64,000 nt of DNA from JAUCQB01 sp964586235 (GTDB taxonomy: Bacteria > Planctomycetota > Phycisphaerae > UBA1845 > PWPN01). Made by a program: the position numbers and the translations under genes. The stretch spans positions 1 to 64,000 of the forward strand of contig CAZPIO010000020.1 of the NCBI GenBank assembly GCA_964586235.1, given 5' to 3'. The notes beneath the pieces were generated by a model. It made no database searches. It was given only the letters and a program-made list of their open reading frames with translations, and was not told the origin of the DNA. Positions within the stretch are counted from its first letter, which is position 1. Each line of letters opens with the position of its first letter. This document shows, in pieces, positions 8,899 to 17,567 of this stretch.

Positions 8899-10167
8899 AT
8901 GTCGGATTCCAGCCTGATTGAGAGCCGCAACAAGGTCTCTCGCCGTCTTTGGGAGCAATCCTGTCGATGTATCGTGGGCGGCGGGCAGGCCCACAAACGC
9001 CCAGTGGACATCATGAAGCTTGGCGGCCCCTCCTTCGCCGCCCGGGGCAAGGGGGCCCGCTTCTGGGACGTCGACGGCAACGAGTACCTCGACTACCTCC
9101 TTGGCTACGGCCCCATCGTGCTGGGCCACTGCGATCCGGACGTGAACGCGGCCGTCCGCCGGCAGATGGAGCAGGGCACGGTCTTCAGCATCGAGCACCC
9201 GCTGGAGATCGAGCTGGCCGAGACCCTGATCGACATCATCCCCTGCGCCGAGATGGTCATGTACTTCGTGGGCGGCTCGTCGGCCACCATGGGGGCCATC
9301 CGGTGTGCACGGGCCCATACCGGTCGAGAGAAGATCATCCGCTGCGGATACCACGGCTGGCTCGACTGGTGCGTGTCTGACAACCCCGGCGTGCCGCGAT
9401 TCAACCGCGACTTGAGCCTGGCGGTTCCTTACAACGATCTGGCCGCCTTGAGATCCCTGCTGGAACAGAACCACGGACAGGTGGCCGGTGTTCTGGTGGA
9501 ATCCGTGCAGGACAACGGGCCGTCACCCGACTACTTCGCCGGTGTCCGTTGCTTGTGCGACGAACACGGAGCGGTGTTTATCCTCGATGAGATCAAGACC
9601 GGATTTCGTTTCGGCCTGGACGGCGCCGGACCGCGATTCGGTGCCGAGCCCGACCTGGCCACGTTCGGCAAGGCCATGTGCAACGGCTACCCCGCGGCGG
9701 TGGTCGTGGGCAGGCGAAGCGTCCTCGAAAAGCGCACCGACACGCACATGGCCGCGACTTTCCACGGCGATCTCCTGTCGGTGGTGGCCACGCTGACCAC
9801 CATCCGGGTCATGAAGCAGCGAGACGGCATCGGGCACTTCTGGCGGCTCGGGCAGCGCCTGATGGAGGGCCTCAACCGCGTCGCCCGAGAGGTCGAGATT
9901 CCGATCAAGTTCATCGGCTTTGCCCCCATGCCCGTGCTCAAGCCGACCGATGGGAGCGATCCGCTTCCCTGTCCGCAAGAACGTCGCGAGGAAGTGCTGC
10001 GGCAGTTCTGCGCGGGGTTGCAGCGCCGAGGTGTGTTCGCGACTCCGCACCCGTGGTTCCTGTCGCTGTCCCACACCGAGCAGGACATCGACCGGACGAT
10101 CGAGATTGCGGCCGAAGCGGGCCGGGAATTGAAGGAGACTCTCGCTCGCGGGGCGGTGTCCGTGTAG
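8899..10167 (+). CDS. Class III (glutamate-1-semialdehyde-type) aminotransferase
   Basis: PLP-dependent aminotransferase of fold type I, class III, 422 residues, cytoplasmic. The N-terminal GGPSFAARGKGARFWDVDGN and YLDYLLGYGPIVLGH segments, the cofactor Asp in FILDEIKTGFRFG and the PLP lysine K258 in ATFGKAMCNGYP are those of glutamate-1-semialdehyde aminomutase (HemL) and relatives. It is not convincing as HemL itself because the region around the lysine differs (HemL has FGKIIGGG). Similar enzymes act in sugar, amino-acid and natural-product pathways. ATG 8899 is preferred over GTG 8893 because GAGG (8887-8890) is eight bases upstream. It stands alone, ending in a strong hairpin shared with convergent rpsU. 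Confidence 0.85.
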   Translation: MSDSSLIESRNKVSRRLWEQSCRCIVGGGQAHKRPVDIMKLGGPSFAARGKGARFWDVDGNEYLDYLLGYGPIVLGHCDPDVNAAVRRQMEQGTVFSIEHPLEIELAETLIDIIPCAEMVMYFVGGSSATMGAIRCARAHTGREKIIRCGYHGWLDWCVSDNPGVPRFNRDLSLAVPYNDLAALRSLLEQNHGQVAGVLVESVQDNGPSPDYFAGVRCLCDEHGAVFILDEIKTGFRFGLDGAGPRFGAEPDLATFGKAMCNGYPAAVVVGRRSVLEKRTDTHMAATFHGDLLSVVATLTTIRVMKQRDGIGHFWRLGQRLMEGLNRVAREVEIPIKFIGFAPMPVLKPTDGSDPLPCPQERREEVLRQFCAGLQRRGVFATPHPWFLSLSHTEQDIDRTIEIAAEAGRELKETLARGAVSV

Positions 10168-10183
10168 TCGGCCGGCAAAAAGG

Positions 10184-10216
10184 GAATGCCCCGGGAGTCG
10201 TGATCCCGGGGCATTC
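10184..10216 (-). terminator. Strong intrinsic terminator of rpsU, probably bidirectional
   Basis: A perfect 13-bp stem, GAATGCCCCGGGA (10184-10196) with its complement at 10204-10216, and a seven-base loop. On the minus strand the hairpin is followed by CCTTTTTG, a U-tract suiting rpsU. The plus side has no T-run, so termination of the aminotransferase there is less certain. Confidence 0.8.
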
Positions 10217-10277
10217 ATCGTATTCCCATTGTCTCAGTCGGAAATGCCCGCCCTCTGGGGGCATCGTTGCGGGCCGG

Positions 10278-10469
10278 TCAGGCCCGGCCCATCGGCCGCT
10301 CGACGCGTTTCACCGACTTGCGAATCCGCCGTCTGCGGCGCTCGCTGGGCTTTTCGTAGTAGGCGGTGCGCTTGATCTCCTTGGTGAGGCCCTCTTTCTC
10401 GCACATCTTCTTAAACCGGCGGAGCATCTGCTCCAGGGACTCGTTACCGCGGGCCTTCACCTTAATCAT
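10278..10469 (-). CDS. rpsU: 30S ribosomal protein S21
   Basis: 63-residue, very basic protein of the small ribosomal subunit involved in translation initiation. The sequence has the S21 pattern throughout: MIKVKARGNESLEQMLRRF at the N-terminus, an RRFKK helix, a YYEKPSERRRRR segment and a basic C-terminus. The length is standard. It is transcribed alone and ends in a strong terminator at 10184-10216. Confidence 0.96.
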   Translation of the reverse strand: MIKVKARGNESLEQMLRRFKKMCEKEGLTKEIKRTAYYEKPSERRRRRIRKSVKRVERPMGRA

Positions 10470-10946
10470 ACAGAATCTGATCCTTTCGTTTCCTCACCGC
10501 ACCGTCGCGTGCCGGTCACGTTCTACAATTCAACCACAATCCTGGCAGTATAGTCGGTTAGGCCCAGGCTGTAAATGACTTCGCGATGGCGACTCCGCCG
10601 CACCTGCTGCCCGGCGGTTGGCGGCAGGTCGGCTACAGGGTCTGCGGCCCGAGGTTCAGCTTGTCCCGTACCGCTGGAGGACCCTCGCCCGGCCGGGCGT
10701 GGATAAGTCTTTTTGAGACAAAACGTTACTGCACCTCTCTGTCTCGGAAAACGGACGGCGAACGGCACTTGACAAGTCGCGTCGAGCCCCGGCCGATGAA
10801 CCGGTCGCGGAACTGGCTGGCTGAGGTTAACCGCCCGACGGACGAAGAAGCGTTGAAGAGGGCGCAGCAGTGGGCCTGACGCGGAGTACGGCCGGGGACG
10901 GACTCTGGTTCGACTCGTACTCTGTATTTGGGTGACAACGAAGCCG
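10470..10946. other. 477-base region with no supported gene
   Basis: Lies between rpsU and the HAF-repeat gene, both on the minus strand. The rpsU promoter should be near its left end. A possible plus-strand frame at 10586-10879 has no good ribosome site and no recognisable domain, and is not called. Nothing else was recognised. Confidence 0.5.
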
Positions 10947-12002
10947 CTACTCGATGCCCTCTTGCCCGGGGCGTTTGATGCGGGTCAGGAATAGCCCTGT
11001 ACCAACGAGGATCAGACCCAATCCGGCAGGTTCGGGGATCGGCGTCAGGAGAAAGGCATGCATCTCGCCATCGAGGTATCCATAGCCGACGATCTGGCCG
11101 TGGTCGTTGATGTCGTTGGCCTCATAAAGAGACCAGCCTGAATCGGCTGGAATCAGGTCGTTGAGGTTGGACATCTGGCCATCAGCGTAGACGAAGGCTC
11201 TGTAATTCCCCTCATCCCAGATATAGCCGACGACCTGTCCCGGATTGTTGATGGCATGGGCACGGCTTGCCGCCGTACCGAGTGTGCCCAGGTCGAAGAC
11301 GGCATCGCCGTCCCACAAGACTGCGTGCTCCAGTCCCTCGGCCGGCCAGGAGTAGCCAACGACGAGCCCCGCGTCGTTGATATCGTTGACCGCCGCGAGT
11401 CCACTACCAAGGTCATCGAGATGCGCGGTCGATCCCGCCGACCACACGCAGGGACGACCTGTAGCGAAGTCGTTGCCGGCCACCTGTCCGAGGTTATTGA
11501 TGGCACTGGCGGCGCCCAAGGCAATGTTCTGCGATTGCTGGCCATCGAAGATGAACACGTATGGTTGCCCAACGGAGGCCGGTTGGTCAATATAATGACC
11601 GACACCTTGTCCGAAATCATTGACATCGGCACCCCACCCGTAAACAGGGAGGTCGATTGGTATCCCATCGATCCAGAAAATGGGGCGAATGGGTTGATAA
11701 ATCTCATGGCCGTTCGGCGGACTCCAGTAGCCGGCGACCATGCCGCTCTCATTCACTGCTGACGCGATGCCTCCCCTGTCTTCTGGCAGGGCCAAGGGTG
11801 TCATCTGAGAATCTTCCCAGACCACAGGTTTCCGGAAATGCCCTACCGGTGCGATGCCCACAACCTGTCCTCGATTATTGATGCCATGAGCCGACCCGAG
11901 ACCGAGATCTTCGATCGTATATTGGGCACTTAGACAGGGTTGGGTTGCAGCAACGGTGAATAGAAAGGCCGGAAACGGCCAAATGAATCCTCGATGAGTC
12001 AT
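10947..12002 (-). CDS. HAF-repeat PEP-CTERM exported protein
   Basis: 351 residues. An N-terminal signal peptide (FIWPFPAFLFTVAATQPCLS) is followed by six or more HAF repeats, each with a D/DLG start and a core such as AINNRGQVVGI, DINDAGLVVGYS or AINNPGQVVGYIWDEG. This repeat is common in exported planctomycete and proteobacterial proteins and likely folds as a beta-propeller or beta-helix. The C-terminus, PIPEPAGLGLILVGTGL then a basic tail, is a PEP-CTERM sorting signal (PEP, one membrane helix, Arg/Lys), which exosortase would process. No exosortase is in the window, but PEP-CTERM-associated exopolysaccharide genes are at 55-64 kb. The ligand and role are unknown. Confidence 0.85.
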   Translation of the reverse strand: MTHRGFIWPFPAFLFTVAATQPCLSAQYTIEDLGLGSAHGINNRGQVVGIAPVGHFRKPVVWEDSQMTPLALPEDRGGIASAVNESGMVAGYWSPPNGHEIYQPIRPIFWIDGIPIDLPVYGWGADVNDFGQGVGHYIDQPASVGQPYVFIFDGQQSQNIALGAASAINNLGQVAGNDFATGRPCVWSAGSTAHLDDLGSGLAAVNDINDAGLVVGYSWPAEGLEHAVLWDGDAVFDLGTLGTAASRAHAINNPGQVVGYIWDEGNYRAFVYADGQMSNLNDLIPADSGWSLYEANDINDHGQIVGYGYLDGEMHAFLLTPIPEPAGLGLILVGTGLFLTRIKRPGQEGIE

Positions 12003-12351
12003 AGTCTGCCATCCTTCCCGGAGTCAACCGGAATGCTACCATACAACCAGCTTATCGGACATACCTCGATTCAGACTTGAACGCAATTAGAGCAACGATG
12101 AACGTATGACATAGAGACTTGACGCCATCCAGGGACCTGATACTCTGTCGGCTCGATGGCTGTCACTCAAGCGGGTGCACGGAGTTCTTGAGACGTTTGT
12201 AGTGTCCGAATGGTGAGACCGGAGGGGTAACGCGGCGCTCCCGCACTGATACATTGTGGCGCGTCGCAAATGGTGAAATCTGCAGCGACCGTCGAGGCTT
12301 TCGGAAGAGGTTCCCAATACTGTCTGTGTCCAGTAACTCGGAGGTTTAGAG
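12003..12351. other. 349-base divergent promoter region
   Basis: Separates the HAF-repeat gene (minus) from the beta-helix gene (plus). It is moderately AT-rich and free of the short repeats seen elsewhere. A loose TTGACG (about 12119) is present, but no -10 box convincingly paired with it. Nothing else was seen. Confidence 0.45.
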
Positions 12352-15300
12352 GTGGGTATTCACATCAGGCGCGCGATCATCGTTGTATTGTTTTTGTTGG
12401 TAGGGAGTTCCAGCACGCAGGCCGCCAAGCAGGTGTACGCAATCTTGCACGACGGGCATGGGACGCTGTTGGGCGAATTTCCGAAACCGGAAGGGTCCAG
12501 CGTGACCTACAGCGGCGGTGCCCCCAACTTCTGGGTTTACTGCGGGGAGTGGGTCGGCGGCACGTTCTACCCTGGGAGTGTTGGAACGATCAATGCGCCT
12601 AATGCAGGCGAAGTGTGGGTATTGCCTCCCGCTCAGCCCTGGAATCAAACCACCCATTTCCCCGTCGTCAGTGGCGGACCTGGAGCGACGAGTGTTGCCG
12701 GCTTGCACGGCAGCGGATGTTCCGTCAAAACCAGCGGCGCAATCAGCAATATTGAGACCGGCTGGGGCACCTACATCGACGCGGGCTCCTATATCCAGAA
12801 CATCTCCGTCGACGGCGGCAGCGTGCACATCATCGCGCGCGCCGCGACCGACCCCCTGCGAGGCTCGGTGACGATCCTGGGCTACGGCGGCAACATCTGC
12901 TTTCCGAGCGCCGTTGACATCACCCGCTACAACATTATCCAGTACATTCAATCCTTGGGCGGTTCTACTACCCCTGGGTGCGGCGCTAACGGGGTATTCG
13001 ATGGCAACTGGACCTACTGCGGCCAAGCCCCGTGTCCTCCTGCGATTTTGCCGTCCCTGGCATTAATCGATGTCCGAACGAACCAAGGGAGTAGCCCGTC
13101 GGACAGCACGTTTTCGCTGTCTAACCCGGGATGCGGGGCATCAAACTACACGATCGCGGACGATGCTGCTTGGCTCAGCGTGGACCCGTCAACTGGCAGT
13201 TGCAGCAGCGAGAGCGACGTCATAACTGTCAGCTACTCGACGGCCAGCCTTTCCGCGGGTATCCATAGGGCGACAATCACGGTGACGTCTCCGGATGCCA
13301 TCAACAGCCCGCAGCTTGTTGACGTCAGGCTGGTCGTATACAGCCAATCGTTCAACAACATCTGGTACGTCAACACCAGCGCCTCCGGTTCGGCAAGCGG
13401 GATGAACTGGACCGATGCCTTCACGTCTCTTCAGGGGGCCCTTGAGGTAGTTAAGGAAGATCATGAGATCTGGGTCGCGGCAGGAACGTACAAGCCTGCT
13501 GGCCCGGGCGGCAGCCGTTGCGCAACATTCCAGTTGGCCAATGGCACAGAAGTCTACGGTGGTTTCGCCGGTGCCGAGACCGAACGCACACAGAGCAACC
13601 CGGCAGCAAATCTGACCATTCTCAGCGGTGATCTCAACTCGAATGACGGCCCGAGCTTCGCCAACAACGGGGAAAACAGCTACCACGTCGTGACCGCCAG
13701 TGGCACCGATGGCACGACGATCCTCGATGGTTTCAAAATCATGGCCGGCAATGCCAATGACGGGGCGTCCTACAACTGCGGCGGCGGCATCTACGTGGAC
13801 ACCGGCAGCCCTGTAATCAGGAATTGCTCGCTGGTTTCCAACAATACCAGCGGCTGGGGTGGTGGGGCCTATATCAAGAACGCGACCCCCGTTCTCACCG
13901 CGTGCATCTTTGAGAGCAACGCGGCCGCGTCAGGCGGGGGCTTGGCCTGCTTCACCGGCGCCAAACCCGTGATCTCCGGCTGCACGTTTGTAGAGAACAG
14001 CAGCACGAACTCGGGCGGGGCGATGTACAGCGGATCGACCACCAGTCCCACCGTCGTCAACTGCCAGTTCCTTGGCAACACAGCAACCGATACCGGGGGC
14101 GCACTCGAACTTGGCTCATCCGCGACTGACAAGGAGCCACAGTGGATCGGCTGCATCTTCGTTCGCAACGCAACGACAAACAGCGGCTTCGCCGATGGGG
14201 CCGGGGGTGTGTTCGTCAACACCGTCAGTGGGGCTCAAGCCCGCCGCTTCGTTAACTGCACGTTCGTTGGCAACACCTGCGCGAACCCGTACAGTCCGGG
14301 CGGTATTCGCAGCAACTCACCCAATCTTGTCGCATTGGACAACTGCATTCTCTGGAACAACGGCGGCGAGACGAAGGACCACCAGTATCAATACGGTGGC
14401 ACTGGCGGTAGCATCAGCGTAGCCCTGTGTGATATTCAGGGTGACACGGCAACTCTGAACCTTGCCCCTTCATTCGTCAGGTCTCCAGGAACGGGCGATG
14501 ATTACGGCAACCTCCACCTTCAGGACAGTTCCCCCTGCATCGACGCGGGAGACAACGCCCTGGTTCCAGACGACATAATCGACCTGGACAGCGACGGCAA
14601 CGCCACAGAGAAGGTGCCATTTGATCTCGACGGCAATCCACGAATTGTCGCCGAGTTGTGTGCTTCCCTTGAGCCCAAGGTCAACATGGGGGCCTACGAA
14701 GGCGCGGACGTGGACCACAACAAGATTGCCGATGCATGTGAGTTGATCGACTGCGACGTGGACCAACAGAATGATCGATCAGAAGGTTTTGTGCAGCCGC
14801 GGTACGACTGGGACGACGACTGCGATGTCGATCAGGTCGATTTCGCCCGGTGGCAGTACTGCTTCGGCAGACAAGAGCCTCAGCAGTCGCTGTGGGATGA
14901 GTACCTGTGCGTCGAACTCGACAGCAACGACGACCAGATGATCAACATGGACGATTGGGACGCGTTTGAGGCTGCTACAACGGGTCCTGGGATCAGCTAC
15001 AACCCGCCCGCTCCGTCGCCGCCTGGTTCATCCCTGCCGTTCGAGATCACCGCCTGGCGCAGCGTCCGCGCGCATGGGGCGGTTGGGGAACTGAGCATCG
15101 AGCTTGCCTGGGTGGAAGACGCGGAACTCGCGACCATCGAGCTGCGGCAAGGCTCGCAGCAGACTGTCAAGGTGGACCTGAGCCGGGCGGCGGGTGCATT
15201 GTCGAATCTCTCGTTCACGACGATAATCGATGGCGAGTTCAACTTCATCACTCCGGCCGATATCCATTTCGAGAATGACAACCAGACAGTGGTCATGACA

Positions 15301-16350
15301 TTCGTTGACGATCCCGGAACCCCGAACGATTTCCTGCTCGACCAGGCGTGCTATTTCATCGACATGTGGGAGGCCCTCGAAGACCCCGACGGGGGCACGT
15401 TGGAGGGCGTTTCTTACACGGCTATCCGCATGCTGACCGGCGACGTGGACGGCGATGCATTGGTCGAACAGGTTGACGACGTAGATGCGATCGCCGCAGC
15501 CAACGGCCAGACCGCCGGTGCGTCCAACCTGCGACTCGACCTGAACGTGGACGGAACCATCGATACCACCGACAGCGGAATTGCCGCTGGCCTTCTGGGC
15601 AACACCGTTTCGTGCTCCGAAGGGATGATGGGGATGGGCATGGCCTTCGTCGAGGGCATCAGCGTCATCAGTGGTGCCGACGCCCTCGTCGGCACTTCGG
15701 TCTCCGCCTCTCTTGTCCTGCACGACGGCGGAGCAGCATCGGTGACGCTTCCGGCCACGGGCGGAACCATCTCCGTCGATCTGGTCATCACCAGCGACAG
15801 CCCAATCTGGGGCTTTGACGGAAAGCTGGCCGTGGACGCGGCCAACGTTGTCTCAATCAACGCCGCCGACTGGACCGAACTGGACAACGTGCTGTTCTCC
15901 AACGGTGTGGAAGGCCACGATCTGGCCAGCTATTACGACCTGACGGTCATGGACTGGATGTGGGTCCGGTTCACCCCGGACGGCAGCGACGTCACCGACT
16001 CCGGAACCGACCTGGAAAGCCTGCTGCAACCCGACCCGCCCTTGACATCTCCGGAAGATGTCCAGGGCCCGCCCACGGCCTGGACCCTGACCTACAGCCT
16101 GGCCGAGGTCAACGGCCCGATTGCCACCCCGGCCGGCGATTGGCTCACCACGACAACCAACATCGGCGGCGCCACCAGAGAACTGCTGCCGCCCGGCCAC
16201 ACCAAGCTCGCGACGCTGTCTCTGACGGTCTCCGGCGCGCCAGGTACGTGCCACCTGACCCTGACCAACGGCCTGTTCACCGACGAAGCCTTCCAGTCGG
16301 TCCCGATGTCCCCAGCCGCAGCCCTGGAAATCGTCGTGGCCGGACCATGA
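12352..16350 (+). CDS. Large secreted Pmp-like beta-helix protein with dockerin-like repeats
   Basis: 1332 residues, GTG start with GGAGG seven bases upstream. A signal peptide (RRAIIVVLFLLVGSSSTQAA) leads the protein. Residues about 230-330 resemble a BACON/Ig-like beta domain. Residues about 345-710 are a right-handed beta-helix: WYVNTSASGSASG and an IWVAAGTYKPAG start, then repeated FxxN...GGA pairs (FESNAAASGGGL, FVENSSTNSGGAM, FLGNTATDTGGAL), the pattern of chlamydial polymorphic membrane proteins. Two Asp-rich dockerin/EF-hand-like segments follow (about 798-850, and GDVDGDALVEQVDD at about 1028-1085), and the C-terminal 200 residues are another beta-rich domain. It is likely on the cell surface, perhaps carbohydrate-related; no catalytic residues were identified. 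Confidence 0.85.
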   Translation: MGIHIRRAIIVVLFLLVGSSSTQAAKQVYAILHDGHGTLLGEFPKPEGSSVTYSGGAPNFWVYCGEWVGGTFYPGSVGTINAPNAGEVWVLPPAQPWNQTTHFPVVSGGPGATSVAGLHGSGCSVKTSGAISNIETGWGTYIDAGSYIQNISVDGGSVHIIARAATDPLRGSVTILGYGGNICFPSAVDITRYNIIQYIQSLGGSTTPGCGANGVFDGNWTYCGQAPCPPAILPSLALIDVRTNQGSSPSDSTFSLSNPGCGASNYTIADDAAWLSVDPSTGSCSSESDVITVSYSTASLSAGIHRATITVTSPDAINSPQLVDVRLVVYSQSFNNIWYVNTSASGSASGMNWTDAFTSLQGALEVVKEDHEIWVAAGTYKPAGPGGSRCATFQLANGTEVYGGFAGAETERTQSNPAANLTILSGDLNSNDGPSFANNGENSYHVVTASGTDGTTILDGFKIMAGNANDGASYNCGGGIYVDTGSPVIRNCSLVSNNTSGWGGGAYIKNATPVLTACIFESNAAASGGGLACFTGAKPVISGCTFVENSSTNSGGAMYSGSTTSPTVVNCQFLGNTATDTGGALELGSSATDKEPQWIGCIFVRNATTNSGFADGAGGVFVNTVSGAQARRFVNCTFVGNTCANPYSPGGIRSNSPNLVALDNCILWNNGGETKDHQYQYGGTGGSISVALCDIQGDTATLNLAPSFVRSPGTGDDYGNLHLQDSSPCIDAGDNALVPDDIIDLDSDGNATEKVPFDLDGNPRIVAELCASLEPKVNMGAYEGADVDHNKIADACELIDCDVDQQNDRSEGFVQPRYDWDDDCDVDQVDFARWQYCFGRQEPQQSLWDEYLCVELDSNDDQMINMDDWDAFEAATTGPGISYNPPAPSPPGSSLPFEITAWRSVRAHGAVGELSIELAWVEDAELATIELRQGSQQTVKVDLSRAAGALSNLSFTTIIDGEFNFITPADIHFENDNQTVVMTFVDDPGTPNDFLLDQACYFIDMWEALEDPDGGTLEGVSYTAIRMLTGDVDGDALVEQVDDVDAIAAANGQTAGASNLRLDLNVDGTIDTTDSGIAAGLLGNTVSCSEGMMGMGMAFVEGISVISGADALVGTSVSASLVLHDGGAASVTLPATGGTISVDLVITSDSPIWGFDGKLAVDAANVVSINAADWTELDNVLFSNGVEGHDLASYYDLTVMDWMWVRFTPDGSDVTDSGTDLESLLQPDPPLTSPEDVQGPPTAWTLTYSLAEVNGPIATPAGDWLTTTTNIGGATRELLPPGHTKLATLSLTVSGAPGTCHLTLTNGLFTDEAFQSVPMSPAAALEIVVAGP

Positions 16351-16362
16351 GCCGGATTGTGG

Positions 16363-16411
16363 TGCAGGCATCTTGCCTGCCCCATTGTGGTGCGGCCATC
16401 TTGGCTGCACC
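16363..16411. repeat. Tandem hairpin pair (GCAGGCATCTTGCCTGC type)
   Basis: Two adjacent hairpins: GCAGGCA-TCT-TGCCTGC (16364-16380), then GTGCGGCCATCTTGGCTGCAC (16390-16410), each preceded by ATTGTGGT. The paired-hairpin layout resembles the elements at 31278 and 47283. Confidence 0.6.
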
Positions 16412-16643
16412 GCTGCGGCGGGCAGCGTGGCCAAGCCCCGGCTCGCCGGGGCGCCGCCGTATCTCTCGACCAAGCAATGCCGCATGCCACAGCCAAGAGG
16501 CGAACTCCAGACTTCGTTCGTCTACCCACAATTCCCACGAGCTTGCTCGCCAGGGCGACCGTGTGCGTCTCCCCTTCCTGTCGTTATTGAACCTCGCCCC
16601 AGGCCTGCCCGGCGTGGCGGGCGGAACCTGATTCGGCTCCCAG

Positions 16644-16671
16644 AATCTGCGAAATCTGCGTCAATCTGTGG
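16644..16671. repeat. AATCTGCG short repeat
   Basis: Three near-identical phrases AATCTGCG, AATCTGCG, AATCTGTG spaced by one or two bases. A two-unit version is at 17206-17225 (AATCTGCGCAATCTG). Both are preceded by CCCAG. Confidence 0.5.
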
Positions 16672-16846
16672 ACCACCCCTTCTGCCTGCCTTCTGCCTTG
16701 ACTCATCCTTCCGCGTTCCGCCTTCAGCCTTTCGTACGGGGCGCCTGCCGTGTTACGACCGCAACGGGACCAGCGGAGATACCCTACCCGCACCTGCAGA
16801 CGCGACGCCAGTGGTCCCCGGATCATTGACAATCGAAGAGGGGACG

Positions 16847-16874
16847 CTCAGTTGTCAGTTCTCAGTTGGCAGTC
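16847..16874. repeat. Heptamer array 2 (CTCAGTT-type)
   Basis: Units CTCAGTT, GTCAGTT, CTCAGTT, GGCAGTC in exact seven-base register, related to the arrays at 6637 and 59865. Confidence 0.55.
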
Positions 16875-17567
16875 AGCGCCGCCAGGCGTCTCCCGCCTCA
16901 TCTCGCTGACGGCTGACCTGCGACCGCCGAAAGCTCGTTGCGCCAAACGAACCCAAACCGGGACAAACAGATAGAATTGCAAACTCCTTTCATGGCGATA
17001 CTTAGGCAACGCTTTTCGCATCATTTTGCAGGGATTTTACCTATGGCGGTAACCCAAAAACTCGGGAATACCAACCCGCGCCGGTCGATCCATCCTGGGG
17101 CCTGCCGCGATCCTCGCCCCGCGCCGGCCGCTCGGCAGCCTCTCCACCATCTGGACGGCCCGGCGTCCGTCCGCCTTCATCTCTCTCCGCGTCCTTCTCC
17201 CCCAGAATCTGCGCAATCTGTCGCCAGACCTCGCCGTAGGCGGGCGGAGCCCTCGTTCCGCCTTGTCGTTTCGCGTGGTTCGCCTCCCCCTTGGGTGTAT
17301 CCGTTTTTCGACTGAACCTCGCCATGTCGACTCGCCCGCTGCGGAGGTCGCACCGCCGCAGGCCCCTCGCTTCTGGCTTCGCAGGCAGGCTTCGCCGCGA
17401 CAAGTCCGCTCGGATTTCTGAGAAACCCGCCTGGTATGTCACGGACTCGCCCGGCTCGGGCCTTTCGCGAGAAACTCGCGGCAACGACGAGGACCGTTAT
17501 TATGGAGAACCGGTGGCCCGGGGGATTCGAGCCTGGGCCGAGATTCGTTTGTGCCTGGGAGGATGTT

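Larger units (their letters stand above)
16351..17567. other. 1.2-kb gene-free, repeat-rich region
   Basis: No frame here has a ribosome site, domain or composition typical of a gene. It contains two hairpins at 16363-16411 (GCAGGCATCTTGCCTGC type), two copies of an ATCTGCG-based repeat (16644-16671 and 17207-17225), heptamer array 2 (16847-16874), and related GAACCTCGCC / GGCGGGCGGA phrases repeated at about 16590-16630 and 17225-17330. It reads like accumulated intergenic repeat debris. The promoter of the downstream fusion gene must lie near 17500. Confidence 0.6.

Noticed and set aside
8899..10167. HemL (glutamate-1-semialdehyde aminomutase) of heme synthesis
   Set aside because: Class III fold is right, but the region around the PLP lysine (FGKAMCNGYP) differs from HemL and no heme genes are adjacent.
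10586..10879. 97-codon plus-strand frame
   Set aside because: No ribosome site, no domain, composition like other non-coding frames; only the last 25 residues look protein-like.
16938..17315. 125-codon frame in the repeat-rich region
   Set aside because: Pro/Arg/Ser-rich low-complexity translation of repeat DNA, no ribosome site.
17436..17567. Upstream ATG for the methyltransferase/GDPD fusion
   Set aside because: Adds 44 residues before the signal peptide; ATG 17568 has a strong ribosome site and places the signal at the N-terminus.
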